Shown here: piece by piece, positions 26,153-34,813 of the stretch
How the letters are laid out: each line of letters starts with the position of its first letter
How positions within the stretch are numbered: position 1 is the stretch's first letter
DNA from: an uncultured bacterium
GTDB taxonomy: Bacteria; Actinomycetota; Coriobacteriia; Coriobacteriales; Coriobacteriaceae
Length of the DNA stretch: 64,000 bases
Reading direction: 5' to 3'
NCBI GenBank assembly: GCA_905215525.1
Contig: CAJMQJ010000002.1
Location: forward strand, 244,110-308,109
Program-made: the position numbers and the translations under genes
The notes under the pieces: generated by a model
What the model saw: only the letters and a program-made list of their open reading frames with translations
What the model was told of the DNA's origin: nothing
The model's database searches: none

Positions 26153-26181
26153 ATATTACGGGACAAAAAACATCAGCGCAA
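26153..26181 (-). promoter_or_regulatory. Probable promoter of the tRNA-Glu pair
   Basis: On the minus strand TTGCGC (26181-26176) and TAATAT (26158-26153) are spaced by 17 bases. The expected start lies about 28 bases before the first tRNA. Confidence 0.5.
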
Positions 26182-26246
26182 GAAGAAATTCCAAATTGCC
26201 GAAAAAATTGTCGGCAGGTTATGGAACGCGCAGGTCAACTGGTTAG

Positions 26247-27641
26247 CTAGTTCAAGTTGAGATGAGCCAGGAGGGCTTCGCGGTTGTTGGGGATGTTGTC
26301 CTCGATCACGGCGTCGAGGGCAGCGTTGAGAAGCTGCCCCAGCTCCGGCCCCGGCTTGACGCCGGCGCGGATCAGATCGCCACCATTGATGGCAAGCATC
26401 TTGAGTGTATAGGGCTCCCCCGCCTGCAGCAGATCGTGGGCGAGCGTACGCATCTCCTCGATCGTCTCGACGTAATAGAAGCACGAGGGCGCCTTGCCGA
26501 GCGTGTCGGCACGCTTAAGGTCCATGAGCTCGTCCATCAGACGCGGCGTATCGACACCCTCGCCCGAAAGCGCGCGCATCATATTGAGCAGGCAGGAGCG
26601 CTCGGGGCGCAGCGGCTTGTCATGGTATTTGATCAGCAGGCACACATCGCGCACCAAATCGTGCGAGAGCGCCAGGCGATCCATGATGACACGCGCCTTC
26701 TTGGCGCCGAGCTCGGGATGACCGTAGAAGTGGCCGCTGCCGTCGTGATCGACCGTAAAGCACTCGGGTTTGGAAACGTCGTGCAAAAACGCAGCCCACA
26801 TAAGGCTCGACGAGGGCGCGACGCCGTCGCACAGCGCCAGCTCCCCTGCCACCGTCAGCACGCGGGCGATATGCTCGTAGACGTTAAACGCATGATAGAC
26901 GCTGCGTTGATCAAACCCGCGAGCGGACGCGAGCTCGGGCACGGCGGCGCAAACAAGCTCGGGGTAGCGCAGCATCGCGTCTCCCCCATGGCCGGTCGAA
27001 AGGATACCCTCGAGCTCAATGCCCACACGCTCGCGCGCCACAGCATCGAGCAGCGGCGCGCACTCGGCAAGCGCCTGTTTAGTCTTAGGCTCGATCATAA
27101 AATCCAGACGGCAGGCAAAACGCACCGCGCGCAGCATGCGAAGCGCGTCCTCGTTAAAACGACGCTTGGGATCTCCAACGGCGCGGATGAGCTTGCGGTC
27201 TAGGTCGCCCTGACCATCGTAGCGGTCGACAAGACCACGCTCGGGATGCCAGGCCATAGCGTTAACGGTAAAGTCACGACGCGCCAGATCGTCCTCAAGC
27301 GACGCCGCACGCTCCACACTCTGGGGATGGCGGCCGTCGGTGTAAAAGCCGTCTAGGCGGTAGGTGGTGACCTCAATGCGCTCATCATCGCAAATAGCCG
27401 TGATGCCGCCAAATTTTATGCCCGACTCAACCACGGCAATATCAGCCGCTTCGAGCGCCTTTTTGGACTCCTGCCACAGGCCGCTGCAGCACATGTCAAC
27501 ATCGTGGCTGGGGCGTCCCATCAGGGCATCACGTACCCAACCGCCCACGTACCAAGCCTCAAGACCTGCTGCCTCAAGCGCACGCAGGACACGGATAGAG
27601 GCATCGGTCGGCTGCGTACCGTTGAGCGAAACATTGCACAT
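26247..27641 (-). CDS. cca: CCA-adding tRNA nucleotidyltransferase with HD domain
   Basis: Adds or repairs the 3' CCA end of tRNAs. The 464-residue product has the class II nucleotidyltransferase head (WYVGGWVRDALMGRPSHDVDM), the RRDFTVNAMAWHP motif, RFNEDALRMLRAVRFA, and an HD domain (AAFLHDVSK) with phosphohydrolase-type His/Asp residues. It lies directly upstream of the two tRNA-Glu genes on the same strand, which themselves encode CCA, so the enzyme would mainly repair. The ATG at 27641 gives the expected N-terminus. Confidence 0.92.
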   Translation of the reverse strand: MCNVSLNGTQPTDASIRVLRALEAAGLEAWYVGGWVRDALMGRPSHDVDMCCSGLWQESKKALEAADIAVVESGIKFGGITAICDDERIEVTTYRLDGFYTDGRHPQSVERAASLEDDLARRDFTVNAMAWHPERGLVDRYDGQGDLDRKLIRAVGDPKRRFNEDALRMLRAVRFACRLDFMIEPKTKQALAECAPLLDAVARERVGIELEGILSTGHGGDAMLRYPELVCAAVPELASARGFDQRSVYHAFNVYEHIARVLTVAGELALCDGVAPSSSLMWAAFLHDVSKPECFTVDHDGSGHFYGHPELGAKKARVIMDRLALSHDLVRDVCLLIKYHDKPLRPERSCLLNMMRALSGEGVDTPRLMDELMDLKRADTLGKAPSCFYYVETIEEMRTLAHDLLQAGEPYTLKMLAINGGDLIRAGVKPGPELGQLLNAALDAVIEDNIPNNREALLAHLNLN

Positions 27642-27736
27642 GCCTATGGCCTCCTGCGACTATCAAATTGGCTATCGATTGCGTCTGCAAGAAGTCTAGC
27701 AAGAAACAGCCTCCACTGCACACGCAAGTCCGATAA

Positions 27737-27772
27737 ACAAAAACGCATCCGTCCTGGTCTAAGACGGATGCG
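27737..27772 (-). terminator. Terminator of the fruK gene
   Basis: GCATCCGTC and GACGGATGC form a 9-bp stem, followed on the minus strand by GTTTTTGTTT. It closes the PfkB-PTS transcript. Confidence 0.88.
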
Positions 27773-27805
27773 AAATAATTGAACTATTCAGGCAAGGTGC
27801 CGGAA

Positions 27806-28738
27806 CTAGCAAACCTGACGAATTGCAATACCCTTCTGATACTCATCGACCTTGGCAAAATCGCCCAGACCCGGGCACTCGACCACGTTGGCGCCGGTGG
27901 CCATCGAGAGGCGCAGGGCGTCCTCGACGCGCTCGGGAGCGTCGTGCCACACGGACAGGAAGGCGGCCAGCGAAGAGTCACCGGCGCAAACGGTCGACAG
28001 CAGCTTGACCTCAAAGGTACGGTTGGCAAACCAGATGTGCTCGCCGTTGGAGAAGTACGCGCCGGCGCCACCCAGGGTCAACAGCACGTTCTTGGCGCCC
28101 TTGGCATGCAGCTCGGCCATGGCAGCCTTGACGGACTCATCGTCGCCGCCGCTCACCTTAATGCCAAAGATGTCGAGCAGCTCGTCGTCGTTAGGCTTAA
28201 TGAGGAGCGGCTCCATAGCAATGAGGTCGGCCAACTGATGGCTCGAAATATCGAGCACGAACTCGGCGCCCTTTGCCTTAACGCGGCGAAGCACCTCGGC
28301 CAGGAAGCCCTCAGAGGTGTTGGGGGGCAGCGAGCCGCTAATGACCAGGCAGGTCATGTCCTCGAGCGAATCGATCAGCTCAAACATCTCCTGCTCGTTG
28401 GCCTCGTTGATGGCGGCACCGGCGTTGACCATGTTGTACTCGGTGTCGGGACCGGCATTGAGGAACACGTTGACACGCGTGATGCCGTCGGTCCACACGG
28501 GCTTGACGGGAACGCCCAGGGCCTCGGCGCCCTTAACGATGAACTCGCCCGAGAAGCCGGCGAAGAAGCCCAGGATCGTGGTGTCGACGCCGTAGTGGTC
28601 GAGCGTAAACGAAACGTTGAGACCCTTGCCGTTGGGGGTGTAGACAGCGTTACGGGTGCGGGTAACGGTGTTGGCGGACAGGCCATCGCAGGAGATGTTG
28701 TAGTCAATAGCGGGATTTGCAGTAAGCGTGTAAATCAT
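27806..28738 (-). CDS. fruK: PfkB-family 1-phosphofructokinase
   Basis: Phosphorylates fructose 1-phosphate to fructose 1,6-bisphosphate. The 310 residues match the FruK/LacC type: MIYTLTANPAIDY, TPNGKGLNVSFTLDHYG near residue 40, LVISGSLPPNTS, LIKPNDDELLDIFG, and the catalytic Asp in VCAGDSSLAAFLS. The ATG at 28738 has a GAAAGGA site. The gene is the last of the fructose PTS locus. Tagatose-6-phosphate kinase is the alternative, but the EIIBCA next door favours fructose 1-phosphate. Confidence 0.85.
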   Translation of the reverse strand: MIYTLTANPAIDYNISCDGLSANTVTRTRNAVYTPNGKGLNVSFTLDHYGVDTTILGFFAGFSGEFIVKGAEALGVPVKPVWTDGITRVNVFLNAGPDTEYNMVNAGAAINEANEQEMFELIDSLEDMTCLVISGSLPPNTSEGFLAEVLRRVKAKGAEFVLDISSHQLADLIAMEPLLIKPNDDELLDIFGIKVSGGDDESVKAAMAELHAKGAKNVLLTLGGAGAYFSNGEHIWFANRTFEVKLLSTVCAGDSSLAAFLSVWHDAPERVEDALRLSMATGANVVECPGLGDFAKVDEYQKGIAIRQVC

Positions 28739-28860
28739 GAATGTTCCTTTCACGAAGCAACGTGTTAATGAAAGTATATTCCACGCTTCGGCAAAAGGCT
28801 ACAATAACTCGGTGAACGGTGTGGAACGCGTGAAGCGCGGCTCCGAGGTTCGAGTGGGAC

Positions 28861-28896
28861 AAAAAAACGGCGCCCCGGTCGAAACCGGGACGCCGT
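28861..28896 (-). terminator. Terminator between the two PfkB genes
   Basis: ACGGCGTCCCGG and CCGGGGCGCCGT pair around a TTTCGA loop and run into seven Ts on the minus strand. It separates the upstream kinase gene from the downstream copy, which therefore probably has its own promoter. Confidence 0.9.
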
Positions 28897-28922
28897 ATGC
28901 GCACGAGTTTGTCGCGTTTCGC

Positions 28923-29855
28923 TTACTTGCGATCGAGCTTGCGGACAGCAACGCGCTTGCTGTACTCGTCGACGTGACCAAAGTCGCCGATGCCGACGGA
29001 CTCAGCAACGTTGGCGCCGGTGGCCATAGCGAGCTTCATGGCCTCCTCGACGTTGTCGCGATCCCTGTACCACTTGTGCAGGAACGCAGCGAGGGTGCAG
29101 TCGCCGGCGCAGACGGAAGAGACAAGCTTGATGTTGAACTCACGCTTGGCATACCAGATGTCCTCGCCGTTGGAGAAGTAAGCGTCACCGCGGCTACCAC
29201 GGGTGAGCAGCACGTTCTGGACGCCGGCCTCGTGAGCCAGCTTCATGGCAACGCGGACCTCGTCGTCGGTGTCGACCGGCACGCCGAAGATAGCCTTCAT
29301 CTCGTGATGGTTCGGCTTAATGAGCAGCGGCTTCTTGTGAGCGAGCTCCTTGAGCTTGTCGGAGGACAGGTCCAGGACGACGTCGGCGCCACGGGCCTGA
29401 GCGTGCTCCATGACCTGAGCCAGGAAGTCGGGCGTAGCTTTGGGAGGCACGGAGCCGGAGACGATCAGGCACTCAAGGTCGCCCGCGGTGTCCAGGATGT
29501 TGTAGAGCTCCTCCTGATGCTGCGGCGTGATCGGAGCACCGGGGTTCAGGATGCCGTACTCGTGCTGGCCATCGTTGACGTAGGTGTTGATGCGCGTGAT
29601 ACCGTCGGTCCAGACCGGGCGGCAGAGGCAACCCAGGTTCATGACCTCCTCGACGATGAACTTGCCCGTGAAGCCGGCGAAGAAACCGAGCGCGACGGTG
29701 TCGACGCCCATCTTCTTAAAGGCGAAGGACACGTCGAGGCCCTTGCCGTTAGCCGTGTAGCTGGCCGAGCCGGTGCGGACGTTCTCGTCGGGCTCGAGCG
29801 GAGAGCTCGAAACCGTCATGTCGACAGCCGGGTTAGCGGTTAGCGTGTAGAACAT
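28923..29855 (-). CDS. PfkB-family 1-phosphofructokinase, second copy
   Basis: A 310-residue paralogue of the downstream kinase with the same layout: MFYTLTANPAVDM, YTANGKGLDVSFAFKKMG, IVSGSVPPKATP, LIKPNHHEMKAIFG and VCAGDCTLAAFLH. Many positions differ between the two copies, so they are old duplicates and may prefer different sugar phosphates. The ATG has a GGGGG site. It follows ptsI by 74 bases, with a stem at 29883-29912 in between that lacks a T-run. Confidence 0.82.
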   Translation of the reverse strand: MFYTLTANPAVDMTVSSSPLEPDENVRTGSASYTANGKGLDVSFAFKKMGVDTVALGFFAGFTGKFIVEEVMNLGCLCRPVWTDGITRINTYVNDGQHEYGILNPGAPITPQHQEELYNILDTAGDLECLIVSGSVPPKATPDFLAQVMEHAQARGADVVLDLSSDKLKELAHKKPLLIKPNHHEMKAIFGVPVDTDDEVRVAMKLAHEAGVQNVLLTRGSRGDAYFSNGEDIWYAKREFNIKLVSSVCAGDCTLAAFLHKWYRDRDNVEEAMKLAMATGANVAESVGIGDFGHVDEYSKRVAVRKLDRK

Positions 29856-29929
29856 TTACAGTACCCCCTGTATATGTGAGGGCCGCGTGGCCGGCCCATT
29901 CCAACCACGCGGTTACCTCTGATACCAAA

Positions 29930-31633
29930 TTAGCGAGCTGCGGACTCGAGCAGTGCCTTGACCTCGGCAGCGGTGTTGCAGGCGAGCGCCTTCTCGGCGA
30001 GCTCGTCGCACTCGGCCTTGGTCCACTGGCTGATGGTCTTGCGGGCGCGCAGGATGGACGGAGCGCTCATCGAGAACTCCTCCAGGCCCCAGCTGATCAG
30101 CAGCGGCTCGAGCAACGGATCGGCAGCGGCCTCGCCGCACATACCGACCATGATGCCGGCCTTCACGCCGCTCTCGATGATGTTCTTGAGCGAGCGGAGC
30201 ACGGCGGGATAGTAAACCTGGTACAGGTTGGAGATGGTGTCGTTGCCACGGTCGGCGCACATGGTGTAGCCGATCAGGTCGTTGGTGCCGATGGAGAAGA
30301 AGTCGGCGACCTCGGCCAGGCGGTCAGCGAGCAGCGAGGCTGCAGGCGTCTCGACCATGATGCCGACCTCGATGTTCTCGTTGAACTTGCGACCCTCTTC
30401 GGTCAGCTCGGTCTTGCACTGCTCGACGAGCTCCTTGACAGCCAAGACTTCCTCGACGCAGGTGACGAGCGGGATCATAATCTTGACGTCACCGAAGGCG
30501 CTGGCGCGCAGCAGGGCGCGGAGCTGGACCTTGTACTGGTCGGGGTTGGCCAGGCAGTAACGCACGGCGCGGAAGCCCATGAAGGGGTTCTCTTCCTTGA
30601 CCATGTGCAGGTACGGAATCTCCTTGTCGCCACCCACATCGAGCGTGCGGATGATGACCGGAGCGCCCTTGAGCGCGCTGGCGACCTTACGGTAGGCGTT
30701 GAACTGCTCCTCCTCGGAAGGAAGCTCAGCAGAGTCCATGAACAGGAACTCGGAACGGAACAGGCCGATAGCCTCGGCGTCGTGATCGAGCGCGTTGGGC
30801 ACGTCATCGGGATTGCCGATGTTGCAGGCAATGATCTTCTTGATGCCGTCGGCAGTCACGGACGGCTTGCCGCGGAAGGCCTCGAGAGCCGCCTTCTCGG
30901 CAGCGAAAGCCTCGGCCTTGGCAGTGTAAGCGGCGAGCGTCTCCTCATCGGGATCGGCCTCGACGATACCCTTGCCACCGTCGACGACAACGGTCATGCC
31001 GTTGCGCAGTGCGGTGCAGCTGTTGGAAACCGAAAGGACAGCAGGGATCTCGAGGGCGCGCGCAATGATTGCGGAGTGCGACGTGCGGCCACCAGTCTCG
31101 GTGACGATACCGGCAACGTGCGCCTTATCGATCGTGGCGGTCATGGACGGCGTGAGGTCGTGCACGACAACGACGGTGTTCTCGGGCAGGACGGAAAGGT
31201 CGACGACCTCCTTGCCCAGCAGCTCGGCCAGAATACCGGTGCGGATGTCGGCGATGTCGGCCGCGCGCAGACGGAACATCTCATCGTCCATGGACAGGAA
31301 CATGTTCTCGAACATGGTCGAGGTGTCCATGAGCGCCTGCTCGGCGCAGGTGCCGCCGTCAATGGCGGCGTTGATGGCGTCGGTCATGCCCGGATCCTGA
31401 GCCAGGACAATGTGTCCGCTCATGATCTCGGCCTCGGCCTCGCCCACCGTCTCCTTCATGTGATCGGCCTGAGCCTGGGTCTTCTCGCAGAAGACCGAAA
31501 GAGCGGTCTGATAGCGCTCCTTCTCTGCTGCCGAATCAGCAACCTCGTGCGGCTCAAACGTCAAGTCGGGATCGACGGCGACCATGACGGTGCCGATACC
31601 GATGCCCTCGGAAGCGTTGACTCCCTGATACAT
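29930..31633 (-). CDS. ptsI: PTS enzyme I
   Basis: Phosphoenolpyruvate-protein phosphotransferase. The 567-residue protein carries the phosphorylated His186 in TETGGRTSHSAIIAR, then LFRSEFLFMD, VIIRTLDVGGDKEIPYL and the catalytic Cys region GIMVGMCGEAAADP. Among two ATGs six bases apart I chose 31633, since the GAGAGG site then lies seven bases upstream. It is downstream of ptsH, separated by a partial terminator. Confidence 0.94.
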   Translation of the reverse strand: MYQGVNASEGIGIGTVMVAVDPDLTFEPHEVADSAAEKERYQTALSVFCEKTQAQADHMKETVGEAEAEIMSGHIVLAQDPGMTDAINAAIDGGTCAEQALMDTSTMFENMFLSMDDEMFRLRAADIADIRTGILAELLGKEVVDLSVLPENTVVVVHDLTPSMTATIDKAHVAGIVTETGGRTSHSAIIARALEIPAVLSVSNSCTALRNGMTVVVDGGKGIVEADPDEETLAAYTAKAEAFAAEKAALEAFRGKPSVTADGIKKIIACNIGNPDDVPNALDHDAEAIGLFRSEFLFMDSAELPSEEEQFNAYRKVASALKGAPVIIRTLDVGGDKEIPYLHMVKEENPFMGFRAVRYCLANPDQYKVQLRALLRASAFGDVKIMIPLVTCVEEVLAVKELVEQCKTELTEEGRKFNENIEVGIMVETPAASLLADRLAEVADFFSIGTNDLIGYTMCADRGNDTISNLYQVYYPAVLRSLKNIIESGVKAGIMVGMCGEAAADPLLEPLLISWGLEEFSMSAPSILRARKTISQWTKAECDELAEKALACNTAAEVKALLESAAR

Positions 31634-31683
31634 TCCCATTCCTCTCTCCGTGTCATGTGATAAAGCGTTTTGCCATATCCATG

Positions 31684-31721
31684 ACAAAAGAGCGCAGCTA
31701 CCTTAAGACAGGTCACTGCGC
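31684..31721 (-). terminator. Attenuating hairpin between ptsH and ptsI
   Basis: GCGCAG and CTGCGC with an inner ACCT/AGGT pair form a stem, followed on the minus strand by TCTTTTG. The short T-run suggests partial termination, which would make HPr more abundant than enzyme I. Confidence 0.6.
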
Positions 31722-31766
31722 CCCCAAATATGAACTTAGTTGTTCAACATGCGACCCGTTTGAGTT

Positions 31767-32030
31767 CTACTCGCCAAGACCGCTCTTGATGAGCTCGATG
31801 GCAGCAGCCAGAGCCTCGGCCTCGTCGGCGCCGTCGCACTTGACCTCGACCTCGGTGCCGCAGGGGATACCAGCAGCCATGAGGGCCATCGGGGACTTGC
31901 CGTTGACCTCCTTCTCGGGGGTGACGACCGTCACGTCACAGGCGTACTTGCCCATGGTGGAGGCGAACAGACCAGCCGGACGCATGTGCAGACCCTGAGG
32001 ATTAACGAGGGTAGCCTTCTCAGAAACCAT
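31767..32030 (-). CDS. ptsH: PTS phosphocarrier HPr
   Basis: An 87-residue HPr. The phosphorylated His15 lies in NPQGLHMRPAG, and Ser46 in NGKSPMALMAAG occupies the regulatory serine position of Gram-positive HPr. An AAAGGAG site lies eight bases before the ATG. Whether an HPr kinase exists cannot be seen here. Confidence 0.95.
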   Translation of the reverse strand: MVSEKATLVNPQGLHMRPAGLFASTMGKYACDVTVVTPEKEVNGKSPMALMAAGIPCGTEVEVKCDGADEAEALAAAIELIKSGLGE

Positions 32031-32169
32031 AATTGACTCCTTTTTTGTGTTTAACCCCTGTCATGCATGTGGCAGGAGTCAGATTCACGACGTTGTTTAT
32101 ATTAACTCACATCAAACGGTTTTTCATTGTGTTTCGCACGAATTGTTGGACAGATGTCGTTCGCTGTCC

Positions 32170-32298
32170 GCTCGCCTGCCGGGCGGGGCGGTTAAGTTTG
32201 CTGCTCTACAGTCCTGCGCAAGACGGAAAGCACATTAAGTGCTTTCCTTTGCGTGCGGAACTCGCGACAAACTTAACCGCCCCGCCCGGCAGGCGAGC
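32170..32298. repeat. Nested inverted repeat (31-bp outer arms, 9-bp inner hairpin)
   Basis: The arms 32170-32200 and 32268-32298 are perfect reverse complements and very GC-rich (CTCGCCTGCCGGGCGGGGCG...). Inside, GGAAAGCAC (32225-32233) pairs with GTGCTTTCC (32239-32247). It lies in the 507-base gap between fruA and ptsH, upstream of the ptsH leader. No coding frame of note is present. MITE-like or REP-like origin is likely. Confidence 0.75.
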
Positions 32299-32409
32299 TG
32301 CGGGAACATGCTTCCGTCCAAGAAATATCGTGCAAAAGGAATTCTGGCTGAATTATTGTTCGCGTGGGTGATTCACTCGATGAGGGCTATTTATGCCCTG
32401 TTGGGTACT

Positions 32410-32461
32410 AAGGAGTGTCCCGGGGTGCCGGCAGAAAAGGAACGTCCCTGAGTGCCGGGTG
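32410..32461. repeat. Imperfect tandem repeat, period 27
   Basis: Two 25-base units, at 32410-32434 and 32437-32461, agree at 19 positions (AAGGA--GTCCC---TGCCGG pattern). They lie between the nested inverted repeat and the fruA terminator. No function seen. Confidence 0.5.
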
Positions 32462-32466
32462 GTATG

Positions 32467-32500
32467 AAAAAAGGCGAGGACCCGTAGGGAGTCCTCGCCT
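32467..32500 (-). terminator. Terminator of fruA
   Basis: GGCGAGGAC and GTCCTCGCC form a 9-bp stem with TTTTTT after it on the minus strand. It separates fruA from ptsH and ptsI. Confidence 0.9.
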
Positions 32501-32537
32501 TTGTTACAGGGGGCGATGTTATTCGCGTACTGCGGAA

Positions 32538-34541
32538 TTAGACCAGGCGGGCGTTGATCGTCTTGGCGATCTCGGCGGCGTCGGTGGAACCCTTGACGGT
32601 GGCACGGAAGTCCTCGTCCATGAGCGCCTCGGCGACCTTGGACAGGATCTTGAGGTGCGTGGTGCCAGCCTGTGCACCAGGGATGAGCAGGGCGATGCCC
32701 ACGTTGACGGGAGCGCCGTCCATGGTGTCCCAACCGGTCACGCCGGACTCGTCCTTGACGACGATGACGGCAGCCTCGGTAATGGCGTCGGACTTGGCAT
32801 GCGGAATGGCGAAGCCCTCCATCATGCCCGTGGTGCCCTCGGCCTCGCGGGCCAGGAAGGCGTTCATCACGGCGTCGGCGTCGTTTGCGATACCGGCCTT
32901 GACGGCCTGGTTGGAAACGAAGCTCAGAGCCTCGTCACGAGAAGCGAAGTCCTCGGCGACAAAGACATTCTCGACCTTCACGAAGTCGGCAGCCTCGGCC
33001 TTGGGAGCCTCGACGGCAGCGGCCTTGGGGGCCTCAACGGGCTTGGCTGCATGAGCGGCCTTCTGATTCTTCTCAAAGTCGTACTTCTTGAAGGCCACGA
33101 ACAGGATGCCACCGACAACAGCGCCGATGAGGATCGCGAGGACCCACAGCGGACCGTTCTCGACAACGGGCAGGACCAGGAAGCCACCGTGAGGCGCCGG
33201 ATCGTGAACGTTGAACATGATGGTCAGGATCGAAGCGATAGAGGAACCGAGCATCATGATGGGCATGACCGGCCAGATGTTCTTGGTCATGAACGGAATG
33301 GCGCCCTCGGTGATGTGGGTGCAACCAAGGATGAGGTTGACGACACCGGCGTCGTGATCCTCCTGGCTGAAGTACTTCTTGCCGACAACGACGGCAAAGG
33401 TGGTGATCAGCGGCGGAACGATGCAGGCGGCGGAGACGGCAGCCATGAAGTTGGTGCCGAAGTTGTAGGTATCGGTGCCAACGCCAGCAGCCAGCGCCTC
33501 GGTGAGCATAGCGGTACCGGTGACGTAAGCAGCCTTGTTGACCGGGCCACCCATGTCAAAGGCACACATGCAGCCGATGGCAAGACCCAGGACAACGGCG
33601 CCAGAGGCGGACAGGCCCTTGAGGAAGTCCATCATGGCAGTGTTGATGGCAGCCATGGGGCCGGAGATGCCGAGCATGACCAGACCGACGATGGCGGTCG
33701 AGAACAGCGGGTACAGGAAGATAGCCTTGAGGCCGTCCAGGTTCTTGGGCAGACCGGCAAAGACCTTCTCGAGCAGCAGGATGACATAGCCAGCGAGGAA
33801 GCCGCCGACGATGCCGCCCAGGAAGCCGAAGCCCACGCCGGCGCCACCGGCGTCGATCATGCCGGTCTCGGCGTTAACAGGCAGGCCCTGAATGGCGATC
33901 ATACCGGCAACAAAACCAGGGACGAGCGCCGGGCGCTTACCGATGGACTCGGCGATGTAGGCGGAAAGTACCGGAACCATGAGGTTCATGGCGATGCCGC
34001 CGATGATCTTGAGCATCGCAGCAAAGCTGTTGTAGTCAGACGCCGTCGAATCGAAGGACGTAATGCCCCACAGGAACGAGACGGCGGTCAGGACACCACC
34101 GGCAACGACGAAGACCAGCATATGGCTGACGCCGTTCATAAGGTGCTTGTAGATGACGTGACCGATGGACTCCTTCTCCTCGGCCTCGTCCTCGACATCG
34201 GCAGCGGCTGCAACCGTGTTGTCGCCCTTGGCGGCGAGCGCGCGGTCAATCAGCTTACCGGCGGCCTCAACGGACAGGGCCTTGGAAACACCAACGGAAA
34301 CCATGGGCTTGCCGGCGAAACGCTCAGCCTGGACATCCTTATCGGCTGCGACGACGACGGCCTTGGCACCGGTGATCTCGCTCTTGGTGAGCTCGTTCTC
34401 GACACCGACCTGGCCATGGGTCTCGACCTTAATAGTCAGACCTCGCTCGGCAGCTGCCTTCTCCAGTGCCTCCTTCGCCATGAAGGTGTGCGCAATGCCG
34501 GTCGGGCAACCGGTGGCGGCGATGATGTCAAACTTAGCCAT
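32538..34541 (-). CDS. fruA: Fructose PTS enzyme IIBCA
   Basis: Imports fructose and phosphorylates it, giving fructose 1-phosphate. The 667 residues comprise IIB (MAKFDIIAATGCPTGIAHTFMA, phospho-Cys12), an acidic linker, a IIC membrane domain from about residue 125 (HLMNGVSHMLVFVVAGG, FDMGGPVNKAAY, THITEGAIPFM), an Ala/Pro/Glu linker, and IIA with phospho-His581 in EGFAIPHAKSDA. The order B-C-A is found in several Gram-positive FruA proteins. An AAAGGAGGG site precedes the ATG at 34541. A divergent RpiR regulator lies upstream. Confidence 0.92.
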   Translation of the reverse strand: MAKFDIIAATGCPTGIAHTFMAKEALEKAAAERGLTIKVETHGQVGVENELTKSEITGAKAVVVAADKDVQAERFAGKPMVSVGVSKALSVEAAGKLIDRALAAKGDNTVAAAADVEDEAEEKESIGHVIYKHLMNGVSHMLVFVVAGGVLTAVSFLWGITSFDSTASDYNSFAAMLKIIGGIAMNLMVPVLSAYIAESIGKRPALVPGFVAGMIAIQGLPVNAETGMIDAGGAGVGFGFLGGIVGGFLAGYVILLLEKVFAGLPKNLDGLKAIFLYPLFSTAIVGLVMLGISGPMAAINTAMMDFLKGLSASGAVVLGLAIGCMCAFDMGGPVNKAAYVTGTAMLTEALAAGVGTDTYNFGTNFMAAVSAACIVPPLITTFAVVVGKKYFSQEDHDAGVVNLILGCTHITEGAIPFMTKNIWPVMPIMMLGSSIASILTIMFNVHDPAPHGGFLVLPVVENGPLWVLAILIGAVVGGILFVAFKKYDFEKNQKAAHAAKPVEAPKAAAVEAPKAEAADFVKVENVFVAEDFASRDEALSFVSNQAVKAGIANDADAVMNAFLAREAEGTTGMMEGFAIPHAKSDAITEAAVIVVKDESGVTGWDTMDGAPVNVGIALLIPGAQAGTTHLKILSKVAEALMDEDFRATVKGSTDAAEIAKTINARLV

Positions 34542-34669
34542 GTGTCCCTCCTTTTTAAGTTTTGCGCCCGCAGGCGCTCCCCTACACGCGCGTCCTTGCG
34601 CGCTTTTCCACAACTGAAAGATACCAACCTACCGTCCGCGTGAGAAGAGACAAGGCGCAATTCTCCGGT

Positions 34670-34697
34670 GAAAGGTTCTTTCATAACCGTAAACGGT
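34670..34697. promoter_or_regulatory. Possible operator in the fruA-rpiR intergenic region
   Basis: Two adjacent palindromes, GAAAG-GTT-CTTTC (34670-34682) and ACCGT-AA-ACGGT (34686-34697), lie between the divergent genes. The position fits a binding site for the RpiR-type regulator. No further support. Confidence 0.35.
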
Positions 34698-34813
34698 AGG
34701 TGAAAGTTTACCATCAACACTTGAAACGGCAAGGTGTATCTTGTAATTGAAAATCCCCCTATACTATGACATTACAAAACGAGTCCGATTTTCATGCCAA
34801 CCAGGAGCCATCC

